Part shown: one piece after another, positions 10,569 through 25,500 of the stretch
Layout of the letters: each line of letters starts with the position of its first letter
Numbering within the stretch: the first letter of the stretch is position 1
Source of the DNA: Pegoplata infirma
Taxonomy: Eukaryota > Arthropoda > Insecta > Diptera > Anthomyiidae
DNA length: 64,000 bases
NCBI GenBank assembly: GCA_963921195.1
Contig: OY992540.1
Coordinates: 9,971,266 to 10,035,265 of the forward strand
Direction: 5' to 3'
Program-made: the position numbers and the translations under genes
The notes under the pieces: model-generated
Seen by the model: the letters and a program-made list of their open reading frames with translations, nothing else
Told to the model about the DNA's origin: nothing
The model's database searches: none

Positions 10569-13500
10569 CTAAAAAAGAAAATTTAAAAATTTAAGTTCAA
10601 AAAAAGTCATACAAAAAATAAAAAAATTTTAAGCTCTAGATTTTTAAAAAAAAAAAATTTAATTTTTTTTGAGAAAAAATTTTTTTTGAGAAAATATTTA
10701 AAATTTTTTTTTTTTAATCTTATAAAATCAAGTGCCAAAACTACTCCAGCAATAATTTATAATACTTACCAATAGCATACATGACTGCTTAAAGCAAATA
10801 TGTATTCATTGATGAATTCTAGTGGAGCCTCTTGCAATACATAATCTATACGTTTCGAATCGTTAAGTTTACCCAATGGCAAATCTATTTCAACCATATC
10901 ATCAGATAATACAGTCGATATTGAATCTGTTCTTGGCCTTAATGTAGTCGTTGTGGCTGCATTTTGTGAATCATCACTCGGGGGTGAGAGTTTATCTTGT
11001 GTTTGATGTTCCAACTGCATTTGCATTTGTATAACCTTTTAAAATAAATAATAAATGAAATTAAATAACAAACAATTAAAAATTGATTTATCAATTGTGA
11101 TACGGTTTGTTAATTAGTCATAATGACAGCATTTACAGATGTAATTCGAAAAAGATCCCTCGTAATTTGAGTATCCTTACCAAGAGCTACAAAAATGCCT
11201 TTGGACTTTTTGTTGCGTCGGCAATATTTACCGAGATATGAACAATTTTGGGAATGCAAAATTTTTTAATTTCAAAGTTAGGACCCATTGGCGTCCATAC
11301 ATGTGAAGAGTACCAGCGAACCTATGGAGATGCTCAGAATTAAAAAGGCCCTCCATTTTGTTCTATCTGGCTTAGTTTTCGAGATGTCGCCATTTTAAGT
11401 TTAAAAAAAAATTGTTGTAAACAAATTTTTTCATCAATTGAAAATAGTTTTTTTAAGGCATTTGTGAGAGTTTTTTTTGGCATTAGTACAAATAATGTCA
11501 ATGGCAAAAAAATTTATTGGCAATAAATGCTAATGCGTTTTTTGGCATTAGTTCCAACGACTGCCAATGCAAATTTAATGCCAACTTAAAACTTCCATGT
11601 ATGATTAGGGATATGATTTCCATGCAAATGCACACACAAAAAAATATTTTCCAATGAACGATTTACATAGTATTTATGAACAAATTCATACAATTTATTA
11701 ACTTTTTCATAATACTTATAAACTTTTTCATAGTATTTATGAAAAATGTTAAATAGTTCTTAAATTTCACATATTATGATTTATTTTTATTTTATTTTAT
11801 TTGATTTGATTTATTCATAAATACTATAAAAAGTTTATAAATATTATTAAAAAGTTAATAAATTGGAAGGAACTGGTCTTGTGGACATTACGTCAACCTC
11901 TTAACCTAACCTAATAAATTGTATAATTTTGTTCATAAATACTATGAAAGTCGATCATTGAAAAAATTTGTTTTTTGTGTGCATGTTTTTTGTCGATAGT
12001 CTTAAAACGATATAGACTAATTATCTTTCCAAATCAAGACATTTGCGTTAATATGGCATCGATTTCTTAAGGCATATTTTGGTGGAAATGCATATTTTGG
12101 TTTTAATTGCATATTTTGTGCATATTTCCATTTTTTAAGTGAATATTTTTTGTTATTTAAGAAGTTTTTCGTATAAAAACAAGATTTTTATTACACACAT
12201 TTTATTTTTTAGTGCATATTTTTAGGTTTTTTAGTGATCAATTCGTTTTTATACCCTCCACTCTAGTTATAGAAGGTATATATATAAGTTTGTCATTCCG
12301 TTTGTTACTCATCGAAATATCGGTCTGGGACTCCATAAAGTATATATATTCATAATCCCTGATCGATTTTAAGACATTCTAGCGATGTCCGTCTGTCTGT
12401 GGAAATGGTGATCACTGCCAAAATATTACACGGAGATGACTGAAACTTAACATATTTATTGGAAGTTCTCCCGAAAAGTTTGGTATTGCATTAGAACGAT
12501 ATCGGTTCAGCGGTTCAACAGTTATGAACGAAAATGTAAGGACACCTCAAAAATTTTAGTACATTCAACATAACCTAAAAATACACAATGCTTTAATTTG
12601 GCTACTGGTTGACATATGTCAACATAATTGAACACTAATGGGCCTATTCTAAAAAAATATAACAAAAATTGTTGTCATTAAAATTTATTATACTTTCTAT
12701 TATAATTTTTGTTATAGATTTGATTTGGTATTCTATTCATAAAATGACAAAAAAATAATAATTAAATTCACCTTATTGTGGTAAAAGTTTTTATTTGTCA
12801 AAAAAAAAATTAAAATTTAAAAAGAAAAAATAAAAAAATCTCGGAAGCCTCTAAAGACCATTTCCTTATTGTTATTCACGTATTGGGGATGTCAATTTGT
12901 TGGAAAATCACATAGCAATTGCTCCTAAGGATTTGGAGTTCTTATTTGGTTTTGTTTATGGGTTACAATTGTTGTATTTACATCCAGCAAAATAATCTGA
13001 CAATACGGAATTTTCGTCTTCAATATTGTTCCCCCTCATCAACACATCCATTGCTACGGATTAGGACCTATATCACAAGGCTCCGAAGTCCGATAACACA
13101 ATGACCGGCACACTCGGTCTCCTTTTTTTGCCTGTCCCTTAATTATAACCTATATACATTTCCCTTTAATTATACCTTCTCCCCTCCTACTCACGTAACT
13201 TCCATACAAATGTATTTTATGAATCTAAAAAACCTCTTCCTGTTCCCAAAAACAATTCCATGCACTTCAAACAACATCCATAAACCCTCCACTTTAACAA
13301 CTAAGGCACAGAGAGCGAGGAAATCTAAAATGCGTTCGAACGTCCTCTCATCCACAGAAAATGGGTCATATTTATCATTAGGCTTTTCAGAATTTTTCAT
13401 CTATCCAATTTTGATAGAAAATCCACTAAAACCGTTGAAGTTAGGTTATTAGCCATTGATTTTTTGTTTATTTTTTTAAATTTATTTTAATAACAAACAA

Positions 13501-16500
13501 AAATATTGCTTGTTATGTGGTTTTTATATCATAACAAATTTGTCATGATTTTTCAATGACAAATTTTTCAAGAATACCAAAATTTTAAAATTGTCATTCA
13601 CCTCATTTTTATTATAATTTTGTCAGTTATTATAGATGACAAAATTTTTAGAATAGGGGTATAAATGGTATTTAAACAAGTACGAACATAATTTTTGACA
13701 AAAAAAAATTGCGGTTTTTTTTACCAAATTTTTTTTTTTGCGGAAATTTTTTTTTTAATTTTTTTTTTTTTTTCAAAAGTAATCTTCATTTAAATAAAGT
13801 TCTTTGCAATAATCTTTTAGAAATTGTGGAGGGTATCACTACATTCGGCAAGACCGAATTTAACTTTTTTACTTGTTCTAGACCAATTTGCGTTTTCGCG
13901 AAAAACGCCAATAAAAAAAGTTGTGTTTTTCCAAAGTAATTTGAAATAAGTCGAAAAATGTATTAAATCTACTAGTGGGGTAATGTTTTAACATGTCTTT
14001 AGTGAAATTTAAAGACAGTTCTTTTCGTAGAACATATTAACCCCATATCTCCCAATTTAAGGGTAATTTGTGTCCTCATTTCTTATACTCTCATAGAAAA
14101 CCAATAAATCGTGCATTTAAAGGGTTAAAATGTTCTACAAAAATGTTCTGCATCAAATTTCACTAGCAGTTGTCAATGGCCCATAATTTGTGCGATGCTA
14201 GCAAAATACTTGAAAAAGCAAAACTTTAAAGTATCTTTGATGAAACACAATTTAATGAATATGATACTGTACAATTTGACTTTTTGAAGCATTTTGTTAA
14301 CATCCCATGAACTTTTGGCCTTTGACAATCCCTAGTGAATTTTGATGCAACATTTTAGCCCTTTAAGAATATTTTTCTTAGAAGTATATTTACTACATTT
14401 TTTCGACTTAATTCACACTTCTTTTGTGAAACATAATTTAACATCATATTTTGTTTGCATTTTTCGTGAAAAACGCAAATTGATTTAAAAAATCTGAGAG
14501 ACACTGGAATGTTATTTTTATACCCACTTTCTGGCTGGAGTTAATTTTTTCTATAGTGCAAACATTTTGTTTTTTGTATTTTTTGCGAAAACGCGAATTG
14601 ATCTAAAAAAACTGGGAGACACGGGTATTTTATTTTTGGCCATACTCTCAGAATTTTTTGGTCCGGTTCATGTGTACGGTCCCTGACCGATATTTCGATA
14701 CAATATAAACGGAGTGACAAAGTGAGTATAAGAAGATCAATTAGTATTAAAAAAATCTAAAAAGATCAATTAAAATTTGTAAAAGATAAAATCGTTGCTG
14801 ATCCGTGTTTTTTTTTCAAAACAAATAAGCTTTATTTAATCCTTTCTGAAATGGAATTCTTTTAATATTTCTACTAAAATGTCAAATGTTATTTTGGTTT
14901 CCAATTAAAGGACTCAACATCATGTTCAAACCTCTCGAGTTATTGAGGATTGAACTTGGGAAATTCTTAATTTTTACTTTTAATGTTTTTATAATTTAAT
15001 AATTATAATTTTGACCTCGATAATTTTTTTAAGAGGCTAGCAATATTCAGAAGTAATTTTTTTGGTTTTTTAAAAAAGGCACCAGAAAAAAAAAATAAAA
15101 AAATATATAACCTCAGTTTTTGGATAAAATCGTTTTAAGCAAGTTCGTTTTTTTCATATTCCGCTTCAAGAGTTGCAAAAATAAAAAAAGTGAAAGACAA
15201 AAAAGAAAAATTTTCAATATTACTACACCATTTCCAATTGTATTTCAGAAATTATCAATTGTATTTCAGAAGTTATCAATTGTATTTCAGAATTTATCAA
15301 TTGCATTTCAGAAATTATCAATTGTATTTCAGAAGTTATAAATTGATACATACAATTGATAACTTCTGAAATACATTTGATAAGTTCTGAAATACAATTG
15401 ATAACTTCTGAAATACAATTGATAATTTCTGAAATACAATTGATAAATTCAGAAATACAATTGATGACTTCTGAAATACATTTGATAAGTTCTGAAACAC
15501 AATTGATATCTGAAATACAATTGATAACTTCTGAAATACAATTAATAATTTCTGAAATACAATTGATAATTTCTGAAATACAATTGATAATTTCTGAATA
15601 ACAATTGGAAATGGTGTAGTTTCATGTTCTCAATTCAGACCATATATTTAATACAATATTATATTTCAATACATAATTATATTTAGAGCCTGAGCTAAAC
15701 TCTCTTTACAAAAACAAATAATAGGAATAAAAAAAACGATTTTAGTGAAACGCCCTAATTGAAATTTAGGACATGTACCGTTAAGACAAACACTTTTGAA
15801 ACATTTGCGACATCAATATTTGGACGTGAACATTTGAACAAGGACCTTCAAGACATTACTATTTTGGACATAAATATTTGAGATATGTTAATTTGGGATA
15901 TTCGCCTTTGGGTCGTGTACATTTAAGATGTATGTGCAAGATTTGGACATTGAAATTTATTTTTTAAAGTTTTTACTCAAATTTTTGTGGATTATAAAAA
16001 TATGAAGGATCGAGGACTAGTGTGCAGGTTTCGATACTACTTACGTTTTTTTTTTGTGCAGAGAAATAAATTAAATTACATCTTAATCTCAATATCTAAC
16101 CTAAACTCATAGTACTAACTTGATTTTAAAATTTTCGTTCTCTCAATTTTCTCATTTATGAGAGAGAGAAAACGATTACAACTTACTTTATCAACTTCTT
16201 TTTCCATTAATTCCTCAGCTTCTTTCTTAGACTTTGTGGAAGTTCCAAATATATTAACACCATCCAAAGTGGTTTTAAATTTATCCAAGAAACGATTTTT
16301 CAAATCCATACTAACACGTGTCATGGTTTCTCTCAATTCTAAATGCATGCGTTTTCTACCCTTATGATGGGGTATCAAAACTGGACGTACACCACTTAAA
16401 TCGGTATTAACCAAAGCTTCAATACGATAAGCTACCGGATCGTAGGGATGGAAAATATTATAGAAACCAGGACAAGTAGGTAGACGAAAATCTAAACCCA

Positions 16501-19500
16501 ATTTATCAATGCCACGTATGGTAACAAACATGCCTGTAATGAAAAAAAGTGAATAAACAAACTTGAAATAATCGTTTTATATATTTTCAGCCTATCTTAC
16601 CTATTGGTGATCCCAAAGCAAAAAACTTTTTAGGTTGAAATATCAATTGACCATAATCTATAAATGGTTGCCCAGTTCCAGCTGAACCCATAGCATAACC
16701 AATTTGTTTATCCTCCAATTGATTTGAGTCCATTTGTGATGTGCTAGACGAGCCAGTTAAAAATTGCTGATCTGGATTTTCAAGATTTTTTTCTTCACTC
16801 TCTTTTATGGGATGCTGATGACACAATAAATCGAATAGTATTAGAGACCCCAAACTATGGCCAGCCAATGATACACCTCCATTAAACTCGGGATGTCTTT
16901 CACGATATTTAACATACATATCGTTCATGGAAGATACAATAGTATTCATAATTTTCTGACAAAATGTGGGACTAGTATAAAATAGAATGTCCAATAAAGT
17001 GTCATTGGTGAAATTACGTAATTTAGGTATAGATTCCAAAGTAATCATGCGTAGTTTTTCATCTATACCCATTTCTGCAGAATGTAAATGACTATGCCAG
17101 GATATGGGTAAAACTTCAACGCGACCCACCAAACCCAAATCAGTAGAATTTTTATAGTGACTTTGAACCAATTGACGAGCAATTGTACGGAAATCTTCGA
17201 CTGTTAAATGTTAAATTTATAATGTTTGTTAAAAGGTTTTTGGGAGAATACTTAGGGGCTAACTTACCAACTTCTTCCACAGATCTTAATTTCAAATCAC
17301 AAGCTGAACCAATACCATGTACCATAAATAATAAATGATCAACTTTTTGAGACTCTCCTTGTTCAATATTGAAATCATCTAAATCTCTTTTAACCACCCG
17401 AGGTCTGGTCGAAGTTTGCTTTAAGAAATATATTTATAAATATAGTTTTAAAGAACTTGAAAATTTGATTACTTACCGTATTACCACCCCAGGCATCTGT
17501 GTTTTGTTGCTGTTGAAAGTGCACTATAACTGTGGGACCATGGAATACAACTTGTTCTCCCATACCCAATATGATAGTTTTATGCCAAACGCCACTTTCA
17601 GCCGCCTGCTTATATTCACTTTCTAATACCTCAGCCGTTTGTTCTTCATAGGGAACATATTTTGAATCGACTGCTTTATAAAACCATGAACAACGTCGTA
17701 CCTCAATGGGTTCACTATCCCAGTAAACACTCATCTTTTTGCGTTCACTGATATTGACATCATAACGTCCACCTTCAACGGCCACTATATTGGGTTTTTC
17801 ATCTTTTAAAGAAAGAAAAATTAATGGTTATTCAATTAATTAACATTTTTACGCGATCATAACTGTAATTTCTCACTTTTCCAAAACTAAATCATTTCCA
17901 AATGAAATTCTTTAAAGAGCAATTGAAAGTTTTAAGATTATATTTGTAATTTGAAGATTTCATTTGAAATTCTAAGTTTCTACTTAAAATCCGAAAACTC
18001 ATTTTAAAATTGTAATTTTCAAATTTTTGTTTTTCTGTAAAGACAGTTGAGCTCAGGCTCTAATTATAATTATGTATTATAATTTTTTTAATCATGTTAT
18101 ATATGGTTTGAATTGAGAAAGGTGTGAAAGAAAAATTTTCATTTGAAATTCGAAAATTCAATTTCAATGTAGTAAAATATCAACAGTAATTCAATGAAGA
18201 TCCTTTGAAATTCGAAAAAGATCTATTAAAAATTGAAAAGATCAATGAAATTTGAAAAATTAATTGAAATTCGTTAGAAAGCAATTGTGAAAGCAAAAAA
18301 CAAGAACTGTAATTTAAAAAAAAAATCAATTGAAAGTCAAAAAACTTTTGAGAACAATTTTAAGGTCGATTTTAATTCGCAAAACATCAATTGAATTTCG
18401 AAAAATATCCTTTTTCCCCGAAGGCCGGGAAAAATTCCCATACAGTTCCGAAGGATTTAAGACCAATTAGTCTATTTTGCTAAAGACAATGGAACGAATG
18501 ATACACATATTTGCGTAGAGTGATTGACCTGAGGTTGCTTTCGACCCGAGGTTGCTTTTGACTAGGCAACATACATACAGCAAGGGTAGATTAACGGAAA
18601 TAGCTCTTCATGAGTTCGTTGATACCATCGATAGATCGCTTTCGGTAAAGAAGTACACTATGGTGGCTTTCTTTATATAGAGAGGAATTTTTATATCATC
18701 CTAGACTCGATAACTGTGGCATTGTCTGGTCTGGGAGTGAAGTTTAAGATCGTTTTAATGGTGAAAAATTGAGTTGCCAATAGATACATAACGTCTGAAT
18801 AGGAAGCGTCTATCGTATCTCGATTTGTCAAAACAGGGATGTGAGTTCTCTAGAAGCACGTGGTTGTCATATCATGGTGTATGGAATCATTGTCTGGTGG
18901 CTTGCTTTAGACAAAAAAGGGCAATGTGTCTTTATAAAGGTACAGAGAATGGCGTCGATGTAGTACATCTACGACTGAGTCAGAAATCCTCCTTCATATA
19001 ATACCATTGGACATATTGGGTAGGAAGTACGCGGCTACGTCGGCAATTCGACTGAATAGCACACTGCAGTGTAAGAGCAGCGATTATTAAGAAGTTAACA
19101 ATACCGCAAAATGTGGACTGTGCTCTCTTTATGAGCCTTTTTGAGCGCCATTTTATCACAATGATACCATCAGGGAGACTAGGATGACAGTCAAGCCGCT
19201 GTGAAGTCCCTGGAGTCAATGTTTTAAAAAAAAATATCTGCCCTTAACTGCCACACGGCTTTAAATGAGATTGTAAAGCAGTTTGACATACGACTCATAT
19301 AGGTTCCAGGGCACAGAGACATTCCAGGGAATTGCAAAGCCGATCAGCTTGCGAGACTGGGAACTTCCTTACAGGTTTCAACGGCATTAAAATGTGTTGA
19401 TATGGCTCTAGAAACTTTTGTTCCGCGACGGAGACTAATCAGAGATGGGCACTTGGATGAACGCGTGAGACTGCACGACCGATTTGGCCTTCTCTTTATC

Positions 19501-22500
19501 AGAAGCGCACATGTGAGCTTATATCGCTTCTAAGGGGAAAGATTTCGTTGGTGGTTGCTGTAATTACTGCCTTGCCGAAATTGCATGGATTTGCCATTGC
19601 CCGGCAATTTCTGGTCAGAGACTTGCTTCACTGGGACTTAGGAAGTTGCAAGATCTTTCTGATTTGACGGATGTCAAAATTCAATATCTTAGGAGTTTTA
19701 TAAGGAGCTAAAATTGGTTTAAAAGATGAGATGGGGAACCTCATTACCATCCTGTGGTATCACAATGGAGCCCAGAGTCTATGTGTGCTGACGTAAAGCA
19801 TCTGCAGCCACTTTCAACTTAACCTAAATTATGGAAAATAAATTGATTTTTTTTTTTTTCAAATTAAAATTTATCTTTTTAGAATTTCTATCGATCTTTT
19901 ATAAATTTTAATTAATCGTTTTTGAATTTCAATTAAATAAACCGTTCAACCCATTTTAAAATTGTTTGATATTTGGGCGCAACGGATTAACTTGATCTGA
20001 TTGGTCCAAATTTGTTCCGCAAAAGTTTTAAGCCTAGTAGAATAAAATTAAAAGAAAGACTTTTGCCATACAAAAAAAAAATGCCACTAATGTAAAAAGT
20101 TTAATAATGAACCTCGAAAAGTGAAATAAAAAAAATCGAATGAAAAGAGTGTAAAAAAAATTTGGGGGAAAAACATTGAGTAAAAAATAATTTGACTAAA
20201 AAAAATTTGAGTGAAAAAAATGTCATTCCATATCGTTCCTGTTCATTTTGGTCCCCGTTATATTCCATTTCGTTTTCTGTTCCATTCCAATTCATACCAT
20301 TAATGTTTCATTCAAAAGAAATAAAAAATTCTAGTCTTTATCTCAAAAGTTTTTTTAACCCATTGTTTACCCACATTTACCTTAAAAAGATTAAATTTCC
20401 CACTTTTCAACCCCTTAGAATCAAAATTTTCAAAATCTTTTTTTCAAAATGTTTTCTTTTGCTAAAGGATCCTAGATTCAAACATTATTTAAGGAAAATT
20501 ATAAGTGCAAATTTTCCATTTGTAACCCTTTTTGTTCCCTAAGAATCGACATTTTCAAAAAACCTTTTTTCTAAAAATGTATTTTTTGGCTCTAGGATCC
20601 TACATCCAACACTTCAAGTTTATGAGACCATTACATGAGGAAATCAAAAAAAAGTATCAAAGTACAATTTTTTATGTCTTTTTACACTTTTATCATTAAA
20701 AATTTCTTGAAATCTTTTTTCAGAATGTTTTCGATGGATCCTACATTTCAAAAATCAAGTTTTCGTGGCCATTATTTCAGGTAGGCACAGTTCACGCAAT
20801 TAAAATAAGGGAAAACCATACGCCTTGGTAGCCAAATGTTCATGGTTCCGTACAATTTTCCCCTTATAATATTTGCTGGATTCGCTGCTGTTTCAGGAAA
20901 TCGAAAAAGTGATAAAGTACAATTTTTTATCCTCTTAGAATCGAAACTTTCTTAAAAGTGCTATTGTCAGATGGATGGTCCCATTCCAAATTTAAAGTAC
21001 CTATAACGATTATTTTAGGAGATAAAAAAAGTACCAAAATACAAATATTTACATTCCAAATTGTGAAGTGTCTAGGACGATTATTTCAGGAAATATAAAA
21101 AGTACCTAACGTACTATTTTCCAGAAGGGAATCTACATTCCTAAATTTTAATTTAAAAAATTACTAGTAAAAAGTTTGGTCTGTATCGATTTGTATGACC
21201 TAAGGAAATTTCTGTTTTTTGTTTAAATATTTCCCAAACCCTTAACAATAATAAATCCAATTATATTGAACGGAAGACAAATATCAGTAATACTTAACAT
21301 ATTTAACTTACCACCTTCCATTAATAGACTCGTTTCCAATAAAGCCGAATCATAATGACTAAAAGGTACCCAAATAATTTTGCCAGTTACTTCACTTTTA
21401 TAAAACCAGTGCTTAACAGCGGGTTTGTAGGACTGTAAAAAAAAACGAAAAAAAATCTCATAAATTCTTACAATACTACAATGGGTTTTCTTCCAACTTA
21501 CCACACTAGCAGTAGGCGTAGTGGCCACTTTATCTCCGGACAATAAATTCGCCATGCGTAATTCTTTTAATATTTCTTCGGGCAATTCTTCGATATGTTT
21601 TGTGTTGTTATCAATTGTGGGAGTAGCTACTAAAGATGGATTAGTGTTGACAAGTTTTTCTACTTCTTTAATTATGGGTTTTTCAACACCACTTTCTATT
21701 ATAGACAAATCAGCTGCAATTGATTTTTGCCCAGCTGTGGAATTACTTAATTCGGAAAATTCAGAACAAGCTGAGGAAGGAGGTTCAACTAAATTTGATA
21801 TGGGTGTTAGAGAACGTTGTTGAAGATTTTTAATGGCTAAACCACTATGAACTAAATCGTAATTTAAATCCCCAGCAGCACTAGCGTCTTTTGGTGGTGG
21901 ATTATTGAAGAAAAATTGAATACGTTGTTCTTCGTTGTTAGCAACACTTGGATTTGGTACTTCCGCCTGTTGTTGTGGCTGCTGCTGCAGTTGTGGTTGG
22001 GATTGCTGACCCGCAAATGAATCAAAAAATGTAGAAGGATCTTTAGGAATAATTTCCGTTTGAATTTGAGGAATTTGATTAAAATAATTTGAAAATCTAT
22101 TGACAATTTCTGGTTGTTGGGGTGGAGTAGTAATTTCTTGTTGTAGGGTTGTATTTTCGGGTACTATGGCAACTGGTGGTGTTGGTTGTGGTGCTTGTTG
22201 CAAGAAACTTTCAAATCCTATGGGTGGTGGAACGTTTGTTTGTAAAAATTGTTCGTTTTTGTTGTTAATGTCTTCTTTGTTTTCTAAAACTGATGGTATT
22301 ACATCGATATTTGTTGGAAGTGGAGGAAAGAATGTATTGCTTGGAGTTACTTCTTGAGTAGTCTGTGGAATTTGGGGTATTAAATCTGGTTTATTTTCAA
22401 AATTAATTGAAGAAACTTTAGCTTCCGTTTGTGTAGCTGTAAAGAAATCTGTAGTCGCCCTAATTGAGGGTTGAAAGAAACTTGCTGGCTTTGTTAATTG

Positions 22501-25500
22501 TTGCTGTTGTAAAGTTGCAGTCTCTGTTTCTTTTTCAATTAGTGGAGGATCAGAGAAAAAGTTTACTCCACTATCTGTTTTTGTGGAACCAGATTCTGTT
22601 GCTCCTAAAGTAGGAAAGAAATGTAAATCTCCTGATCCCGCTACAAAGGGTCCGGGTGTAAAGAAATTTGCTAGGATAGGTTGTTGTGACACTTGTGGTT
22701 TAACAGTTTCTGATGTAGAACCTCTGCGATATGGATTATTTGTAGTATGAGGCTGAGTTGTAGGAGGTGGTGGGTTTAAAATTTGAAGCCCAGTTGCTGA
22801 TTCTGTTGTTAGAGAAAGTTTTTGTAAAGTTTGCTCTAAGGGATCTTGAATGGTCTGTTCAGGTTTAAGATCGATTTTAGAGGAAACCGTTTCAGTAGTA
22901 ATAGTTTCTTCAATTACAGGTTCAATAGTTTCCAAAAATGGTGTTTCTTCTTCTTTATTGTCAATTATATTAGTAACATCTATAGTTGGAGTTGGATTTA
23001 ATATTTCTGAAAATGTATTTGGTACAGGATCTATAGGTTTAAAGAAGAATGATGAAGTTGTATCTTCTCCAAATGTCTGTTGGTTGACTTCTGGTTCGGG
23101 TAATGGATTTTCAATATCTTTAGGAACTTGAGTTAAAAGTTCTGGCGGTTTAGAAACTTGTACTGGAGTTGTTTCTTCTTGTGTTACGTTATTTTCTTTA
23201 CTTTCCAAGGGAGCAGAAAACAACTCAATACCTTGATTTGTTTCGTTAGTGACAAACTCTTTAGGTTTTAATTCTTCTACAGATGAAGTAGGGGCAAACA
23301 GGGGAACACTTTGTGGTTCAGAATTTATGGGAAAACCTCCTTGATTTGGTAGAAAATATGTTGGATTAGGAGGAGTGGGAACTGGTGCCACAAAACTTGG
23401 TGATGCAAATGTTGGATATACTGTTGGTGGAGCTTGTGGTTGAATTTGATTTGGTGTTACTTGTATTGGAGCAGTTTCTTGTGGTGTTAAAGGGTTCTTA
23501 TAGAGTTTAGTTCCCTTTTGTAAACGATATGAAGTTTGACCACCAGCTGGAGGTGGTAAGGCAGAATTAGAAGATGCCAATTGACTGGATTGTGGAGGAG
23601 CAGTAGGTGCAGTTGGCAAATATTTTGTAGGATCAAACACAGCTACCGGTGCTTCGGTCGGTTGAGTTGCCTGGTTTGGATTAAAGAATGATACTGCTTC
23701 TTGATCGTTAGCAGTTATATTTGCTTGAGGACAATATGAGCTGCTTGGATGAGATGGAGGCCGTGATGGTGGTCTATTTGGACGTGATGTTTGTGATGCG
23801 GTTTGTTGATAACTTAAGCTGGTATTAGCTTGAGGTGGTAAGTTGGATGGATTAAAAAAAGGTATTTGAGTCTGTTGCTCTGTAGATGTCGATTGAATCT
23901 GAAATAATTCAGATGCCTGAGGCGTTGTTTGTGGTTGAGAAATTCCTTCAGTTGCCGCAGATTGTAATGGAGGTGGTGGATTAAATAATGGTGTAGATTG
24001 GGCTGGATTGAAAAAGTTTACTGCTGCCGCTGTAGATTGTGGTGTACTTTGTGTTACTGTTTGTATAGGGGGATCGGACAAATTGAAACCACTTGATTGT
24101 GGAGTGTTGTAAAATGATGACGATGAAGGTGGTGGTAATGTATCAGTTGATTGGAAATTATGTTGTTCTCCACCAAAAGAGGGTGGAACAAAAAAGTTTG
24201 TTGGTGGTGGTGGTGGCGCTCCTGCAAAGTAATTACTTTGTTGATCAAACGATACTGGAGGAGGAGCTTGATTTTGATACAAATTTGCAGTTGAATCTGG
24301 TTTTACAGTTTGCGTTATGGATCCAGCCGCAGATTGCACTAATCCAGTGATATTCTGTAAAACACCCGTGGGTGCAAAATTGGAAATTTTAGAGAATAAA
24401 CCACCACCAAGTTTACGTTCTTCTGGTTTATACTGTTCTTCCGTTGGATATTGTGGAATTTGTTGATATGGATTGTTGGAGGTAAAACCGCCGTAAGTCG
24501 TTGAATTATCGTAAGTTATGGGAGCACTAACAGCTGATGGATCGTATGTAGCAGCTGGTGGTTGACTCTGATCTGAGAGTCCTGGTATGGGAGCATATAA
24601 TTTTTTTTTCGAAGTAAATCTAAAATTATTTTGTCCACCTAAATTGGAAGGAGGAGCAATATTTCCCGATGGTATTGCTGGCACGTCACCTGGTGTATAG
24701 AGCTTAGGAGGTTCTGGTGGTGGTGCTAAAGTGTTTTGGGTATCTGTTTCAACAGACAATTGTGGTGTTCTAAAGATAATGTTATAAAGTTATTATCTAA
24801 CTACATTTTATATTTTTAAGTTAATATTTTTTTAAAAAAATTTATAATACATAATTAGTGTCTGACCTAATTCTTCGGTCTAATAATGGTACATTGTCAG
24901 AATCGGGTATTTGAAAGTTTTATGAACAAATTTTGCTTTTGGGGGTTTTGGGTAGGCTGACCATTCGTACTGATTTGATCAGTACATGTACTGATTTTTA
25001 GTCACGTGTACTGATCAAAATACCTTGTACTGATTTGTACTGATTTTTTAAAATATGTACTGATTGTACTGATTTTAAGACATTTCAACATGAAAAATTA
25101 TTTTATTAAAAAATTCTACACCAAAACTATTATTTCCATCAAATAATTTATTAGAGAAATTTTATAAAAGCTAAGTCTGAAATACTTTCTATTAAAAATG
25201 TCTAGCAATCTTACAGCTTGTGAGTCCGAAAAAAAATTTCGTAACGTAAATTAATCTGTATAAGAAAAGCGCACAGAATCTGAGTGGGTCTTTATAGGGA
25301 AAAGTTCATGATGATAGATTTTCTATATTTTTAGGAAGAAATTGTAATTGGATGAGTCCAAATAAAAATAAGGTGTGTGGATAAGGTAAAGTCATTGGTA
25401 TTTGCGGGGTTTTAACCCGAAAAAATGGACACTAAATCTGAGGTTTCTCCTATCGGAAAAAAGGTTTTTAAAAAATATGTGCTCATGATTTGGGAGTTTT

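Noticed and set aside
13191..13400. 69-codon - strand frame ([14 protein letters not shown]...)
   Set aside because: More protein-like in composition than its neighbours, but it lies in a nested element, overlaps a similar frame on the other strand, and matches nothing I know.
15356..15601. 81-codon repetitive open frame ([12 protein letters not shown] repeats)
   Set aside because: It is a by-product of a 21-bp (7-codon) tandem repeat; the opposite strand and other copies (41882-42088, 46340-46623) give equivalent frames.
18980..19219. 79-codon - strand frame
   Set aside because: It is antisense to the degenerate LINE, whose reverse transcriptase and RNase H traces read on the + strand.
21223..21311. 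Extension of the large PAPLA1 frame past 21312
   Set aside because: A strong GTAAGT donor at 21311 and the perfect phase match to exon 17802-17477 show the frame beyond it is intron.
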